From positions 2,728,001 to 2,792,000 of the forward strand of contig NZ_OY780958.1 in NCBI RefSeq assembly GCF_963675985.1: a DNA stretch of 64,000 bases, given 5' to 3'. The notes beneath the pieces were generated by a model. The model worked only from the letters and a program-made list of their open reading frames with translations, searched no databases and had not been told where the DNA came from. How positions within the stretch are numbered: position 1 is the stretch's first letter; every line of letters starts with the position of its first letter. Shown piece after piece: positions 8,710 to 16,566 of this stretch. This DNA is from an uncultured Roseibium sp. Lineage in GTDB: Bacteria; Pseudomonadota; Alphaproteobacteria; Rhizobiales; Stappiaceae. The position numbers and the translations under genes are program-made.

Positions 8710-9052
8710 CCACGGGGCCGTTGTTCGCCCCCCGGTCTCTTCCGGGACGAATGAACGGCTGTTTGCGCCCCCGCTTGCCCGGACCGGCAATGGCCAACAG
8801 GCCCTTTCCGGACCGGACCGACGGCTCTACTTAGGCGGTTCTTGCCGCTGCGCCGCAGGTGATCAGCTGCCCAACTCACCTGCGGCGTCTTTTCCTTTCC
8901 GGCTTCACGATTTCCCCCCGGCCTCCCCGGGCCGATTGCTTTCCAATCGGCGAAAAGGACAGAACTTTTGACGCCTGCTGCACCCCACAGGTTTAAATCG
9001 CTCGCCTGCCAAGCTATATGATTCCCGTATCATCTATTTTTGCTGGCGGGCC
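8710..9052. other. Intergenic region with strong hairpins
   Basis: About 340 bp with no supported protein gene. It is G+C rich, has several short inverted repeats (for example CCCGGTC/GACCGGG-like arms) and carries a strong terminator at 8851-8899. The stretch 8710-8890 could encode a small structured RNA, but it does not show a signature of 6S, 4.5S, tmRNA or RNase P RNA that I can recognise. Confidence 0.4.
8851..8899 (+). terminator. Rho-independent terminator
   Basis: A perfect 12-bp stem, CGCCGCAGGTGA (8851-8862) with TCACCTGCGGCG (8876-8887), loop of 13 nt, followed directly by TCTTTTCCTTTCC. This is the best intrinsic terminator in the window and ends transcription coming from the DUF5330 gene or from an RNA encoded just upstream. 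Confidence 0.8.
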
Positions 9053-9484
9053 ATGACCACATCCCTTGACGATATCCTTGAGACCTTCGAATTCCTCGAC
9101 GATTGGGAAGACCGATACAAGTACCTGATCGATCTTGGAAAAGAGCTGCCGGGCCTGCCCGAAGAGCAAAAGAACGACATCAACAAGGTGCGCGGCTGCG
9201 TTTCTCAGGTCTGGCTCGTGACCAACGTCAGCCGATCAGCGTCCGGGGCTCCGATCATCACCTATGACGGCGACAGCGATGCCCTGATCGTTCAGGGACT
9301 GGTTGCCGTGGTTCTTGCCCTTTACTCGGGCAAAACGGCGCAGGAAATCCTCGATACCGATGTGGAAGGTATCTTCGCCAAGCTCGGATTGAAGGAACAT
9401 CTGACGCCGCAACGCTCCAATGGCCTCAAATCCATGGTGGCGCGCATCCGGTCCGATGCCCGCGAGGCCCTGGCGGCTGCCTGA
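9053..9484 (+). CDS. sufE: SufE family Fe-S cluster assembly sulfur acceptor
   Basis: 143 residues, normal length for SufE. The catalytic Cys is visible at residue 49 in VRGCVSQVW, the conserved loop that accepts persulfide sulfur from the cysteine desulfurase SufS and passes it to the SufBCD scaffold in the cytoplasm. Other family features are FEFLDDWEDRYKYLIDLG at the N-terminus and the C-terminal GLKEHLTPQRSNGLKSM. It stands apart from any suf operon, as is common for the second sufE copy in alphaproteobacteria. It converges on mucR, with a shared terminator between them. Confidence 0.92.
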   Translation: MTTSLDDILETFEFLDDWEDRYKYLIDLGKELPGLPEEQKNDINKVRGCVSQVWLVTNVSRSASGAPIITYDGDSDALIVQGLVAVVLALYSGKTAQEILDTDVEGIFAKLGLKEHLTPQRSNGLKSMVARIRSDAREALAAA

Positions 9485-9566
9485 ACACCGGCATCAAACC
9501 CGAACCTCTTAGAGAGAGCAACCGCCCCTTTGGAAGCGGCCCGCTCTAACCTCTCGTCAGCCAATA

Positions 9567-9595
9567 AAAAGCTGCCCGGCAAGCAGGCAGCTTTT
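9567..9595. terminator. Bidirectional terminator between sufE and mucR
   Basis: AAAAGCTGCC (9567-9576) pairs with GGCAGCTTTT (9586-9595) around a 9-nt loop. The A-run on one side and T-run on the other make it work in both directions, which fits its place between convergent genes. Confidence 0.8.
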
Positions 9596-9644
9596 GTCGT
9601 TTCGCAAAGGCATCGTCCGTAAGGCGCGCCTTCCGGTCTTCCGA

Positions 9645-10061
9645 TTATTTGGAGCGCTTGCGCTGCTGGCCCAGGCCCATCTTCTTGGCGAGTTCGGAAC
9701 GGGCAGCTGCGTAGTTCGGTGCGACCATCGGATAGTCCGGACCCAGGTCCCACTTCTCCCGGTATTCTTCCGGTGTCATGTCGTAATGGGTGCGCAGATG
9801 ACGCTTCAACGACTTGAACTTCTTGCCGTCTTCCAGACAAATGATGTAGTCGGGCATGACCGACTTCTTGACGGGCACGGCAGGCTTCAACGGCTCCGGC
9901 TCCGGCTCCTGAGCTGCGGTAGAGGTCCGCTGCAATGCACCATAAACTTCATTGATCAAGTTCGGCAGGTCCGTCGAAGCAACAGTGTTGTTGCTTACAT
10001 ACGCGGACACAATATCAGCCGTAAGGTCAATAAGGTTCGCATCTACTGGACTATCAGTCAT
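9645..10061 (-). CDS. mucR: MucR/Ros family zinc-finger transcriptional regulator
   Basis: 138 residues, the usual MucR length. The C-terminal half has the Ros/MucR finger (ICLEDGKKFKSLKRHLRTHY: Cys, then Asp in the second ligand position, then two His five residues apart) followed by MTPEEYREKWDLGPDYPMVAPNY. The N-terminal half (LTADIVSAYVSNNTV) is the helical oligomerisation part. MucR proteins act as H-NS-like silencers that bind A+T-rich DNA and control surface polysaccharide, motility and cell-cycle genes; they usually repress their own promoter. The region upstream is notably A+T rich, which would suit autoregulation. Confidence 0.93.
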   Translation of the reverse strand: MTDSPVDANLIDLTADIVSAYVSNNTVASTDLPNLINEVYGALQRTSTAAQEPEPEPLKPAVPVKKSVMPDYIICLEDGKKFKSLKRHLRTHYDMTPEEYREKWDLGPDYPMVAPNYAAARSELAKKMGLGQQRKRSK

Positions 10062-11112
10062 ATCTCACCCATTTTCATCCGAATTGGAAATATCTCTCTT
10101 GAAGCCACGCAAGCTGCTTAACGCATACAGTATCCTAAATAGATAGATACTTGCGTGCCGTAAAATCAAAAATGATTCTACTTCGCTGGCAACGGTTGCG
10201 CTGTTATATACGCGGTATTCGAAGCGGACAACCCCAAAAAAACGCGAATTACAGTATTTTTCCAATTAAACAAAATTATGGGAAAATAATGGCAGGACCC
10301 TAGTCCTCGGTCATTTTAATAGAACTGCCAGTAGAATAAGCGTCCAGGTAGCATACGCTGTCGGAAAAATGCCAATGCGCCCCAACACGCTCCCGCATCT
10401 TCAAAACGGAAAGACCCGGTCGTTCGGGAACCGCCGGCCAAAATCGAGCCGCCAACACCGGAAGTCAACGTCGCCAGAATCTACTGAACGGGCACTATGT
10501 CCGAATCCATTTTCAGAATGGCAGACATAACCGAACTATTGTCGACCAGAGCGGACAGGACATCAACAAAGGAAACCGTCGAAACAGACATAAATCCAAA
10601 TCATCGCAAAAATTTCCAATACGCGATCAGTATTAAATATTTAACAAAATCATCATTACCATAAATTTTAATTCTTTCTATTTGCAAACCATTCCTTTTT
10701 AACGCTCCTTTTTACCGAGAAAATCAACGCCCGCATCCGACCGCGCGCAGAAAGACCAACCAGTTGACGAAAAGGAATACCCGGAAATCGACTTTCCGGC
10801 CCTGACTGAGTGCAACTCTGACTTCCCCCTTCGGCTTGAGCAAACCGGAAATGAATGTCTGCGGGAGGCTGTCCGGATCTTCGCGCGCGCCCACCGCACG
10901 GAGATAGAGGACCCGCGGATACTGCACATCCTGAACCGGGTGGAATTCTGCAAGTTACAGCTGAATTAGAAAAAGGCCCGAAAGGCGAAATCCCGTCTGA
11001 CTTAAGCGCGCAGGAACCTTCGTCCTCTCCCACTCGTGACCAGCCATCCCTTGCCGGAAAAGAATTCCCGACCTATGTCCGCACAAGGAAAAGCCAGCGG
11101 GAGTGTACGTCC
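10062..11112. other. 1 kb poorly coding, A+T-rich region between mucR and msrB
   Basis: The longest gap in the window. Bases 10062-10330 and 10560-10700 are A+T rich and probably hold the mucR promoter and MucR-type binding DNA. Only short open frames exist, for example ATG 10497 to TAA 10664 (55 codons, starts MSESIFRMADITELLS, no good Shine-Dalgarno). Bases 10700-10969 carry an open frame without a start codon (separate entry). The look is of decayed coding DNA plus regulatory sequence. Confidence 0.5.
10700..10969 (+). pseudogene. Possible gene remnant, open frame without start codon
   Basis: In this frame an in-frame TAA lies just upstream, then about 89 sense codons run to TAG at 10967-10969 with no ATG, GTG or TTG. 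The translation looks protein-like, ending in a helical part with REAVRIFARAHRTEIEDPR and then HILNRVEFCKLQLN, and third positions are moderately G+C rich, unlike the A+T-rich DNA to its left. It may be the 3' end of a gene whose 5' part was lost or frameshifted. I do not recognise a family. It could also be chance. Confidence 0.25.
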
Positions 11113-11553
11113 ATGGGCGATACGGACACAGCAGACACGGGTAGCACAGAGACTTCGGGCAAGGTCGTCAAAAGCCAGGACGAATGGCGGGATCAACTGA
11201 CGCTCGAGCAATTTTACGTCACGCGACAGAGCGGAACGGAGCGGCCGTTCACCGGGCCCTACTGGAACAGTTTCGAACACGGACAATACGATTGCGTCTG
11301 CTGCGGACAGCCTCTGTTCAAGTCCGACACGAAATTCGATGCCGGATGTGGCTGGCCCAGTTTTTTCGAGGCGGTTTCGCCGGATGCCATCACGGAGATC
11401 GAGGACCGGACCCATGGCATGCTCCGGACCGAAATTCGCTGCTCGAAATGCGACGCCCATCTGGGCCACGTCTTCCCGGACGGTCCGCCGCCCACAGGCC
11501 TGCGCTATTGCCTGAACGGTCATGCAATGAGCTTTACGCCTGACCAGCAATGA
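11113..11553 (+). CDS. msrB: Peptide-methionine (R)-S-oxide reductase MsrB
   Basis: 146 residues from MGDTDTADTG, chosen because GGGAG lies 9 nt before this ATG; the frame is open further upstream but looks non-coding. MsrB reduces methionine-R-sulfoxide in oxidised proteins. Visible motifs: zinc cysteines C61/C64 (CVCC) and C110/C113 (CSKC), the GCGWPSF substrate loop (79-85), and the catalytic Cys at 133 in RYCLNGHAMSF. The usual Asn after Leu is kept, but the tail GHAM differs from the common SAAL. No signal peptide, so it is cytoplasmic. Confidence 0.92.
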   Translation: MGDTDTADTGSTETSGKVVKSQDEWRDQLTLEQFYVTRQSGTERPFTGPYWNSFEHGQYDCVCCGQPLFKSDTKFDAGCGWPSFFEAVSPDAITEIEDRTHGMLRTEIRCSKCDAHLGHVFPDGPPPTGLRYCLNGHAMSFTPDQQ

Positions 11554-11561
11554 AAACGCAA

Positions 11562-11589
11562 ATCGGAGGACAGCGGGCTGTCCTCCGAT
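11562..11589. terminator. Hairpin between convergent msrB and cytochrome b561 genes
   Basis: ATCGGAGGACAG pairs perfectly with CTGTCCTCCGAT around a CGGG loop. There is no T-run, so it may act as a weak terminator or an mRNA 3'-end protector. Confidence 0.5.
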
Positions 11590-11602
11590 CCGCGGTGACG
11601 GT

Positions 11603-12184
11603 CTATTGGGGGTCTTTATTTCCCGTCACCATTGCCCGGACTAGATTTTCGCCATGCTCGATGCTTGCGAAAACAACGCCCAGAACATGCAGGCCGACCA
11701 GGGCGATCGCCAGATTGGCCAAAAGCTCGTGCGTTTCCTCGACCCACTCGACACCCCAATAGGCGTCGGTGGTCATCATGTAGCCGGTCAGGGCCGTGCC
11801 GCCGATGACGGCGATCAGCGTCAGGACCATGGCACCGCCGGCCGGATTGTGACCGAGATACCGTTTGGCGCGGAATTTCAATGCATCCCGAAGATAGGCA
11901 ATCACGGTCGAGGGCCGGTAGACGAAATCGGTAAAGCGGGCGTGTTTGGTACCGACAAAACCCCAGAGGATCCTGAACGTCAGCAGACCCGCGATCGCGT
12001 ATCCGGCCGGCTCGTGGATTTTCTGGATCTCATCTCCGGTGAGCCAAGCGACCGCAAACAGAACGACCAGCGACCAGTGGAAGATCCGGACCAGCGGGTC
12101 CCAGACCCGGACGCCGGCGGTCTTTTGCCCGGCGGCCGGCGGCTCGCCGCCACCGGCCCGGACATATGTGTCGGGCGCCGCCAT
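11603..12184 (-). CDS. Cytochrome b561-family membrane protein
   Basis: 193 residues with four hydrophobic helices and histidines placed for two b-type hemes: RIFHWSLVVLFAVAW in helix 1, HEPAGYAIAGLLTFRILWGF in helix 2, and ETHELLANLAIALVGLHVLGVV in the last two. Such proteins move electrons between quinol and periplasmic partners (Ni,Fe-hydrogenase b-type subunit/YodB/CybB family). Its ATG overlaps the TGA of the upstream PepSY gene by one base, so the two are translated together: a PepSY protein plus a cytochrome b is a recurring pair in proteobacteria. Confidence 0.85.
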   Translation of the reverse strand: MAAPDTYVRAGGGEPPAAGQKTAGVRVWDPLVRIFHWSLVVLFAVAWLTGDEIQKIHEPAGYAIAGLLTFRILWGFVGTKHARFTDFVYRPSTVIAYLRDALKFRAKRYLGHNPAGGAMVLTLIAVIGGTALTGYMMTTDAYWGVEWVEETHELLANLAIALVGLHVLGVVFASIEHGENLVRAMVTGNKDPQ

Positions 12185-12468
12185 CAGTCGTCCTGATCGT
12201 TGCCCAGAATCTGGCCGGTCACCGGATGTACGATGGCCTCGACCCGCTTGCCGTTGGCATCCAGCGCATAGACTTCATAAGCACCGTCTTCCACTTTGAC
12301 GCGGCGGACCTTGTAACCTTCGGCGGTCATCTTCTGGGTGATCTGGTCAACGGACATCCACTGATCGCGCGGAGCGTCGATCTTGGCATGACCTTCGGAA
12401 GCGAGCGCGGCACCGGCAAAACCGGACAGGGCGGCGGCCAGGGTCAGGGCGGTGAGGGTCTTTTTCAT
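12184..12468 (-). CDS. PepSY domain periplasmic protein
   Basis: 94 residues from MKKTLTALTLAAALSGFAGAALAS, a clear Sec signal peptide; GGAG 7 nt upstream supports this ATG. The mature part is one PepSY_2-type domain: WMSVDQITQKMTAEGYKVRRVKVEDGAYEVYALDANGKRVEAIVHPVTGQIL. PepSY domains are small inhibitory or ligand-binding modules in the periplasm. It is cotranscribed with the cytochrome b561 gene and lies head-to-head with a second PepSY gene that leads a two-component operon. Confidence 0.85.
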   Translation of the reverse strand: MKKTLTALTLAAALSGFAGAALASEGHAKIDAPRDQWMSVDQITQKMTAEGYKVRRVKVEDGAYEVYALDANGKRVEAIVHPVTGQILGNDQDD

Positions 12469-12535
12469 CTTGTCACTCCATTCAGGGGCTAAACGGCGAC
12501 TTGCCGTCCGATGAAGAGACAATGCCTGATGACCG

Positions 12536-12574
12536 CTGACAGCCCGCTTCCGCCGAATGTCAGGGATTTGTCAG
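12536..12574. promoter_or_regulatory. Phased TGTCAG repeats, probable response-regulator operator
   Basis: TGTCAG occurs at 12558-12563 and again at 12569-12574, eleven bases apart (one helical turn), and an inverted copy CTGACA lies at 12536-12541. Tandem hexamers one turn apart are typical binding sites of OmpR/PhoB-class dimers. The site is in the 131-bp region between the divergent PepSY genes, so the response regulator encoded at 12926 could control both directions. Confidence 0.45.
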
Positions 12575-12599
12575 TTTCATTTCGATATAAAAAGGAGCT

Positions 12600-12926
12600 A
12601 TGAAGACCCGATCTCACCTGCTCCTGCTCGGCCTGCTGACGGCCTGCGCCCTCGGCGTCGCCGAGCTTCCATCCGCCGTGCGTGCGGATGAAGATGACGA
12701 CCACGACCTGGCCCGGGCGGCACTGGAGCAAGAAAAGGCCCTGCCTCTGGCGCAGATCCTGGAACAGATCCGCCCCAAACTCGGCGGACGGATCGTCGGC
12801 ATCGAGTTCGAGCAGGAAGACGGGCGCTATTTCTATGAAATCAAGACCGTGACGCCGGATGGACAGATACAGGAAACTTATGTCGATGCGCGGACCGCAC
12901 AGGTCGTTGAAGGCAAGGCCGACTGA
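12600..12926 (+). CDS. PepSY domain secreted protein
   Basis: 108 residues with an N-terminal signal peptide (MKTRSHLLLLGLLTACALGVAEL) and an acidic start to the mature chain (DEDDDHD). The PepSY domain covers about residues 45-105 (LAQILEQIRPKLGGRIVGIEFEQEDGRYFYEI). Shine-Dalgarno AAGGAG is very close to the ATG. Its TGA overlaps the ATG of the response regulator by one base. A PepSY protein as first gene of a two-component operon suggests it is a periplasmic modulator of the sensor kinase, but that is inference. Confidence 0.85.
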   Translation: MKTRSHLLLLGLLTACALGVAELPSAVRADEDDDHDLARAALEQEKALPLAQILEQIRPKLGGRIVGIEFEQEDGRYFYEIKTVTPDGQIQETYVDARTAQVVEGKAD

Positions 12927-13609
12927 TGCGCATTCTGGTTGTCGAGGACGAACCCCGGATCCTGAACGATATCGTCACCACCATGGAACTGGCCGGTTAC
13001 GTCGTTGAAACTGTCTCCGACGGTGAAGAAGCCTGGTTCCTGGGTGACACGGAAACTTACGACCTGATCATCCTGGATCTGGGACTGCCGGGGCTCGACG
13101 GGCTGACGGTGCTGAAGCGCTGGCGGGCAGAAGGTCGTCATATGCCCGTGCTCGTTCTGACCGCACGCGGCGCCTGGTCGGAACGAGTCGAGGGCATCGA
13201 TGCGGGGGCGGACGACTATCTGCCCAAGCCTTTCCGCATGGAGGAACTGCTGGCGCGCGCCCGTGCGCTGATCCGGCGCTCGGCCGGCATCAGCACGCCA
13301 GTCATCGAAGCCGGACCGCTCAGCCTCGACGTGAAGCAGATGCGGCTGGCCCGCAACGGCGTGCCCATCGCGCTGACGCCGCTGGAATACCGGCTCGTCG
13401 CCTACCTGATGCACCACAAGGAACGGATCGTTCCGCCGACGGAACTGCTGGAGCATCTTTACGGCGACGACGACGCCCGCGATCCGAACGCCCTGGAAGC
13501 CGTGATGGCGCGGCTGCGCAAGAAACTCGGTTCGGGCGCCATAGAAACCCGGCGCGGTTTCGGCTATACGATTGCCGGAGACGAGGCGGCTGGAGACAGC
13601 GCGCCATGA
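12926..13609 (+). CDS. OmpR/PhoB-family response regulator
   Basis: 227 residues. Receiver domain 1-115 with acidic pocket E7/D8, phosphoacceptor D51 (LIILDLGLPGLDG), T79 region (LVLTARG) and K101 (LPKPF). Winged-helix DNA-binding domain about 128-220 (LTPLEYRLVAYLMHH, MARLRKKLG, TRRGFGYTI). It is a DNA-binding regulator phosphorylated by the kinase encoded next; the two genes overlap by 4 bp. Closest in style to PhoP/QseB/FeuP-type regulators. The TGTCAG repeats upstream are a candidate target. Confidence 0.93.
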   Translation: MRILVVEDEPRILNDIVTTMELAGYVVETVSDGEEAWFLGDTETYDLIILDLGLPGLDGLTVLKRWRAEGRHMPVLVLTARGAWSERVEGIDAGADDYLPKPFRMEELLARARALIRRSAGISTPVIEAGPLSLDVKQMRLARNGVPIALTPLEYRLVAYLMHHKERIVPPTELLEHLYGDDDARDPNALEAVMARLRKKLGSGAIETRRGFGYTIAGDEAAGDSAP

Positions 13610-14985
13610 CGAGAGGCTCCCTGCGCCTCCGTCTCCTGCTGGCTGGAGCCATCTCCATCCTGTTGGCGCTTGCGCTTTCAGCCACGGGCCTGACCGTCCT
13701 GTTTTATCGCCACGTCGAACGGCGCGTGGACACCGAGCTCGGCGTCTTTCTCGACCAGATCGTTTCGGGTCTTGCCCAGAACACGGAAACCGGTGCACTC
13801 GAACTGACGCGCGCACCGAGTGATCCCCGCTTCGAGGTTCCACTTTCCGGTCTATACTGGCAGGTATCCTTCGACGACACGGTACTGCGCTCCCGGTCGC
13901 TGTGGGACAATGTGCTGCAGTTGCCGGACGATGAATTGACCGATGGCGCCCTGCACCGGCATGTCATTCCCGGCCCCGTATCCGGCGATCTTCTGACTCT
14001 TGAGCGCAGCGTCAAGCTTTCCCCGCGCGCCGGAGGACAGACGGTTCGCGTCGCCGCCGCCATCACGCTTAGCGACGTTCGGTCTGCGACCCGCGACTTT
14101 GCCTTCGACATGCTGCCCTACCTGATCCTGCTCGCGCTGTTCCTGATCGGTGCTGCCTATATCCAGGTCACCATCGGTCTCAGGCCGCTGCACCGCATCC
14201 GGCAGAGGCTCCGGGTAATCCGCCAGGATCCGGATGCCCGCTTCGGCACCGCCGGCTTCCCCCAGGAGATCGAGCCGATGGCGCTCGAGCTGGACACGCT
14301 CCTGACGGACCGACAGACCCGGATCGAGAAGGCGCGAGCCCGGGCGGGCGACCTGGCGCACGGACTGAAAACGCCGCTGCAGGTTCTTCTGGGGGATGTG
14401 GAACGCCTCCGTTCGGCAGGTCTGCACGATATCGCCGAGGACGTCGAACACGTGGCCCATACCATGCAGCGCCATGTGGAGCGGGAACTGGCGCGCGCGC
14501 GGCTGGCGACCGGGACCGGTCAGGCCGTCTCAAATATCGGCGAGGCGGTCAACCGGGTGGTCTCCGTTGTCTCAAGAACACCGGCTGGCGCTGCGCTCGA
14601 CTGGGCGCTCGACGTGGATGAACAGGCGAATGTGGTGATCGATCCGGATGACCTCGCAGAAGCCCTGGGCAATCTCCTGGAAAATGCCGCCCGGCACGCC
14701 CGGTCACATGTTAAGGTCCGCACGGTTTCCGCAGATGGCCGGGTCACGATCCGGATAGAAGACGACGGTCCCGGCATTCCCGAAGATCAGATCGAAAAAA
14801 TGCTGGAGCGCGGCGGCCGGCTGGACCAGTCGACAAGCGGCGCCGGCCTGGGTCTGGCGATCGTTCAGGAGATCGCAGACGTTTGGGGCGGGACTTTCCG
14901 GCTCTGTCCGTTGCAACCGGGTCTTGCAGTCGAACTTGGCTTCCATGCCATCAGCGACAACACGGACGACGACCAACGTCTCTGA
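13606..14985 (+). CDS. Membrane sensor histidine kinase
   Basis: 459 residues. Transmembrane helices at about 9-34 and 168-190 bracket a periplasmic sensor domain. A HAMP-like linker leads to the H-box DLAHGLKTPLQVLL with phosphoacceptor H252. The ATPase domain shows the N-box (DDLAEALGNLLENAARHA), G1 (DDGPGIP) and G2 (GAGLGLAIVQEI), so it should be active. The AHGLKTPL form of the H-box is typical of PhoQ/FeuQ-like kinases. It overlaps the response regulator gene by 4 bp and so is its cognate sensor. The PepSY gene at the operon head suggests sensing in the periplasm. Confidence 0.92.
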   Translation: MTRGSLRLRLLLAGAISILLALALSATGLTVLFYRHVERRVDTELGVFLDQIVSGLAQNTETGALELTRAPSDPRFEVPLSGLYWQVSFDDTVLRSRSLWDNVLQLPDDELTDGALHRHVIPGPVSGDLLTLERSVKLSPRAGGQTVRVAAAITLSDVRSATRDFAFDMLPYLILLALFLIGAAYIQVTIGLRPLHRIRQRLRVIRQDPDARFGTAGFPQEIEPMALELDTLLTDRQTRIEKARARAGDLAHGLKTPLQVLLGDVERLRSAGLHDIAEDVEHVAHTMQRHVERELARARLATGTGQAVSNIGEAVNRVVSVVSRTPAGAALDWALDVDEQANVVIDPDDLAEALGNLLENAARHARSHVKVRTVSADGRVTIRIEDDGPGIPEDQIEKMLERGGRLDQSTSGAGLGLAIVQEIADVWGGTFRLCPLQPGLAVELGFHAISDNTDDDQRL

Positions 14986-14996
14986 ACGGGACGGCG

Positions 14997-15443
14997 CTAT
15001 TCGGCAGCCTCTGCCGGGCCTTCGTCTTCCGGTTCTTTCCGGCCTTCCAAAATCCGGTCGATGTTGATCTCGATCCAGTCGGCGAAATCCCGCACTTTCT
15101 CTGCTGCCTCCCGACCGATCGGGGTCAGCGTGTATTCCACATGGGGCGGAACCACCGGATAGGCGTGCCGGTCAACAAAACCGTCCGTTTCCAGAACCTG
15201 CAGTGTCTGAGCCAGCATGCGCTCACTGACGCCCGCAATCTTCCTGCGCAATGCGGAAAACCGATGCGGCCCTCCCAGGAGCGCCATCAGTACGAGCACG
15301 CCCCAACGGCTGGTCAGGTGCTTCAGAATTTCGCGTGACGGACATTTGTCACTGAAAACCATGCCGCGTTGGTTGAGGCGTTCGGACAACGAAACCCCGC
15401 TGTTTTCCTGATCCCAATGCGTGTCTGTCGGATAGCCGGTCAT
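14997..15443 (-). CDS. HxlR-family transcriptional regulator
   Basis: 148 residues. Typical HxlR winged helix: CPSREILKHLTSRWGVLVLMALLGGPHRFSALRRKIAGVSERMLAQTLQVLETDGFV, followed by VEYTLTPIGREA and an acidic tail. HxlR repressors often sense reactive electrophiles or quinones through Cys; here one Cys (C34) precedes the HTH, as in YodB/HypR types. Start supported by GGGAG 6 nt upstream. It is divergent from a QorB-like reductase gene, the same arrangement as E. coli ytfH/ytfG, and an inverted repeat lies between them. Confidence 0.88.
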   Translation of the reverse strand: MTGYPTDTHWDQENSGVSLSERLNQRGMVFSDKCPSREILKHLTSRWGVLVLMALLGGPHRFSALRRKIAGVSERMLAQTLQVLETDGFVDRHAYPVVPPHVEYTLTPIGREAAEKVRDFADWIEINIDRILEGRKEPEDEGPAEAAE

Positions 15444-15484
15444 GTCGGTCTCCCGATTTTTTTCAAACTTACATTTTTGTATGT

Positions 15485-15501
15485 ACTTACGAAAAGTAAG
15501 T
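15485..15501. promoter_or_regulatory. Inverted repeat ACTTAC-N5-GTAAGT, probable HxlR operator
   Basis: ACTTAC GAAAA GTAAGT forms a perfect 6-bp inverted repeat in the 107-bp gap between the divergent HxlR and reductase genes. A further half-site AAACTTAC lies at 15465-15472. Short TAC/GTA dyads of this kind are known for YodB/HypR-type HxlR regulators. Confidence 0.5.
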
Positions 15502-15550
15502 TTTCAAGCCATATCGGACCTATCGGACTTTTTAACCAGGAGATACGTCC

Positions 15551-16399
15551 ATGATTGCCCTCACAGGCGCCAACGGTCAGCTCGGCCGGCTCGTCATCGA
15601 ACATCTGAACAAGGCCGGCGCATCCGGTATCCGCGCGCTCGTCCGCAGCCCGGAAAAGGCGCAGGATCTCGTCAGTTCGACGGTTTCCGTCGTTCAAGCC
15701 GATTATGACAAGCCGGACACCCTCACCGCCGCTCTGTCCGGCGTTGACAAGCTGTTGCTTATCTCCAGCAGCGAAATCGGCCAGCGGACCCGCCAGCACA
15801 AGGCGGTGATCGATGCGGCGAGAGATGCCGGCGTTTCCTTCATTGCTTATACGAGCATCCTGAATGCCGATACATCGCCGATGATCCTTGCCAAGGAACA
15901 CCGCGACACCGAAGCCGCGCTGAAAGCGTCCGGCATCCCGCATGTTCTTCTGCGCAATGGCTGGTATCTGGAGAATTACGCCGGAACCGTCGCGGCGGCG
16001 CTGGAGCACGGAGCGGTGGTCGGCAGTGCCGGAAACGGCAGGATCTCAGCGGCCACCCGGAGCGACTATGCGGCGGCGGCGGCAACAGTCCTCGCCGGCA
16101 ATGACACGTCGATGCGCACCTACGAACTGGCCGGCAGCAGCGCCTTTACCCTGGCTGATATGGCTGGTGAGATTTCAACGCAGACCGGACGCGAGATCCC
16201 GTTCAATAACCTGCCGGCGGATGCCTATGCGGGCATTCTGGTTCAGGCCGGCCTGCCGCAGGCCTTCGCGGACATCCTGGCCGATTCGGATACGGCCGCG
16301 GCCGGCGGCGCGCTCTACAGCGAAAGCCCCGATCTGGAAAACCTGATCGGGCACCCGACGGAGAGCATGAAGGATTTCGTGCAGACACAGGTCGGCTGA
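15551..16399 (+). CDS. QorB-like NAD(P)H-dependent atypical SDR (NmrA family)
   Basis: 282 residues, start supported by AGGAG 9 nt upstream. Rossmann fingerprint ALTGANGQLGRLVIEHL at the N-terminus (TGANGQLG) and the NmrA-like core with FIAYTSILNAD, then HRDTEAALKASGIPHVLLRNGWYLENY, matching E. coli QorB/YtfG, an NADPH quinone reductase. It lacks a classical YxxxK pair, as expected for this atypical family. Divergent from an HxlR regulator, so probably induced by quinones or electrophiles. Cytoplasmic. A 16-bp perfect palindrome follows the stop. Confidence 0.85.
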   Translation: MIALTGANGQLGRLVIEHLNKAGASGIRALVRSPEKAQDLVSSTVSVVQADYDKPDTLTAALSGVDKLLLISSSEIGQRTRQHKAVIDAARDAGVSFIAYTSILNADTSPMILAKEHRDTEAALKASGIPHVLLRNGWYLENYAGTVAAALEHGAVVGSAGNGRISAATRSDYAAAAATVLAGNDTSMRTYELAGSSAFTLADMAGEISTQTGREIPFNNLPADAYAGILVQAGLPQAFADILADSDTAAAGGALYSESPDLENLIGHPTESMKDFVQTQVG

Positions 16400-16419
16400 T
16401 CCGGAAAATCCGAAGCCCC

Positions 16420-16435
16420 GGCGGGACGTCCCGCC
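16420..16435. repeat. Perfect 16-bp palindrome after the reductase gene
   Basis: GGCGGGACGTCCCGCC lies 20 bp after the stop codon, flanked by CCCC and CCGCCGG that extend an imperfect stem. No T-run follows, so a weak terminator or mRNA end structure is the likeliest use. Confidence 0.4.
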
Positions 16436-16566
16436 CCGCCGGAGGCAATCCGAACCGTTCCGCGCAAGACCAGTCAATTCAGACACGCGGAGAATGCATC
16501 AAAGTTTTTTATTAGTGCGGAATGGCGGCACCTGATAGGCAAATATGTCAACATCAAGAGCCGCTC

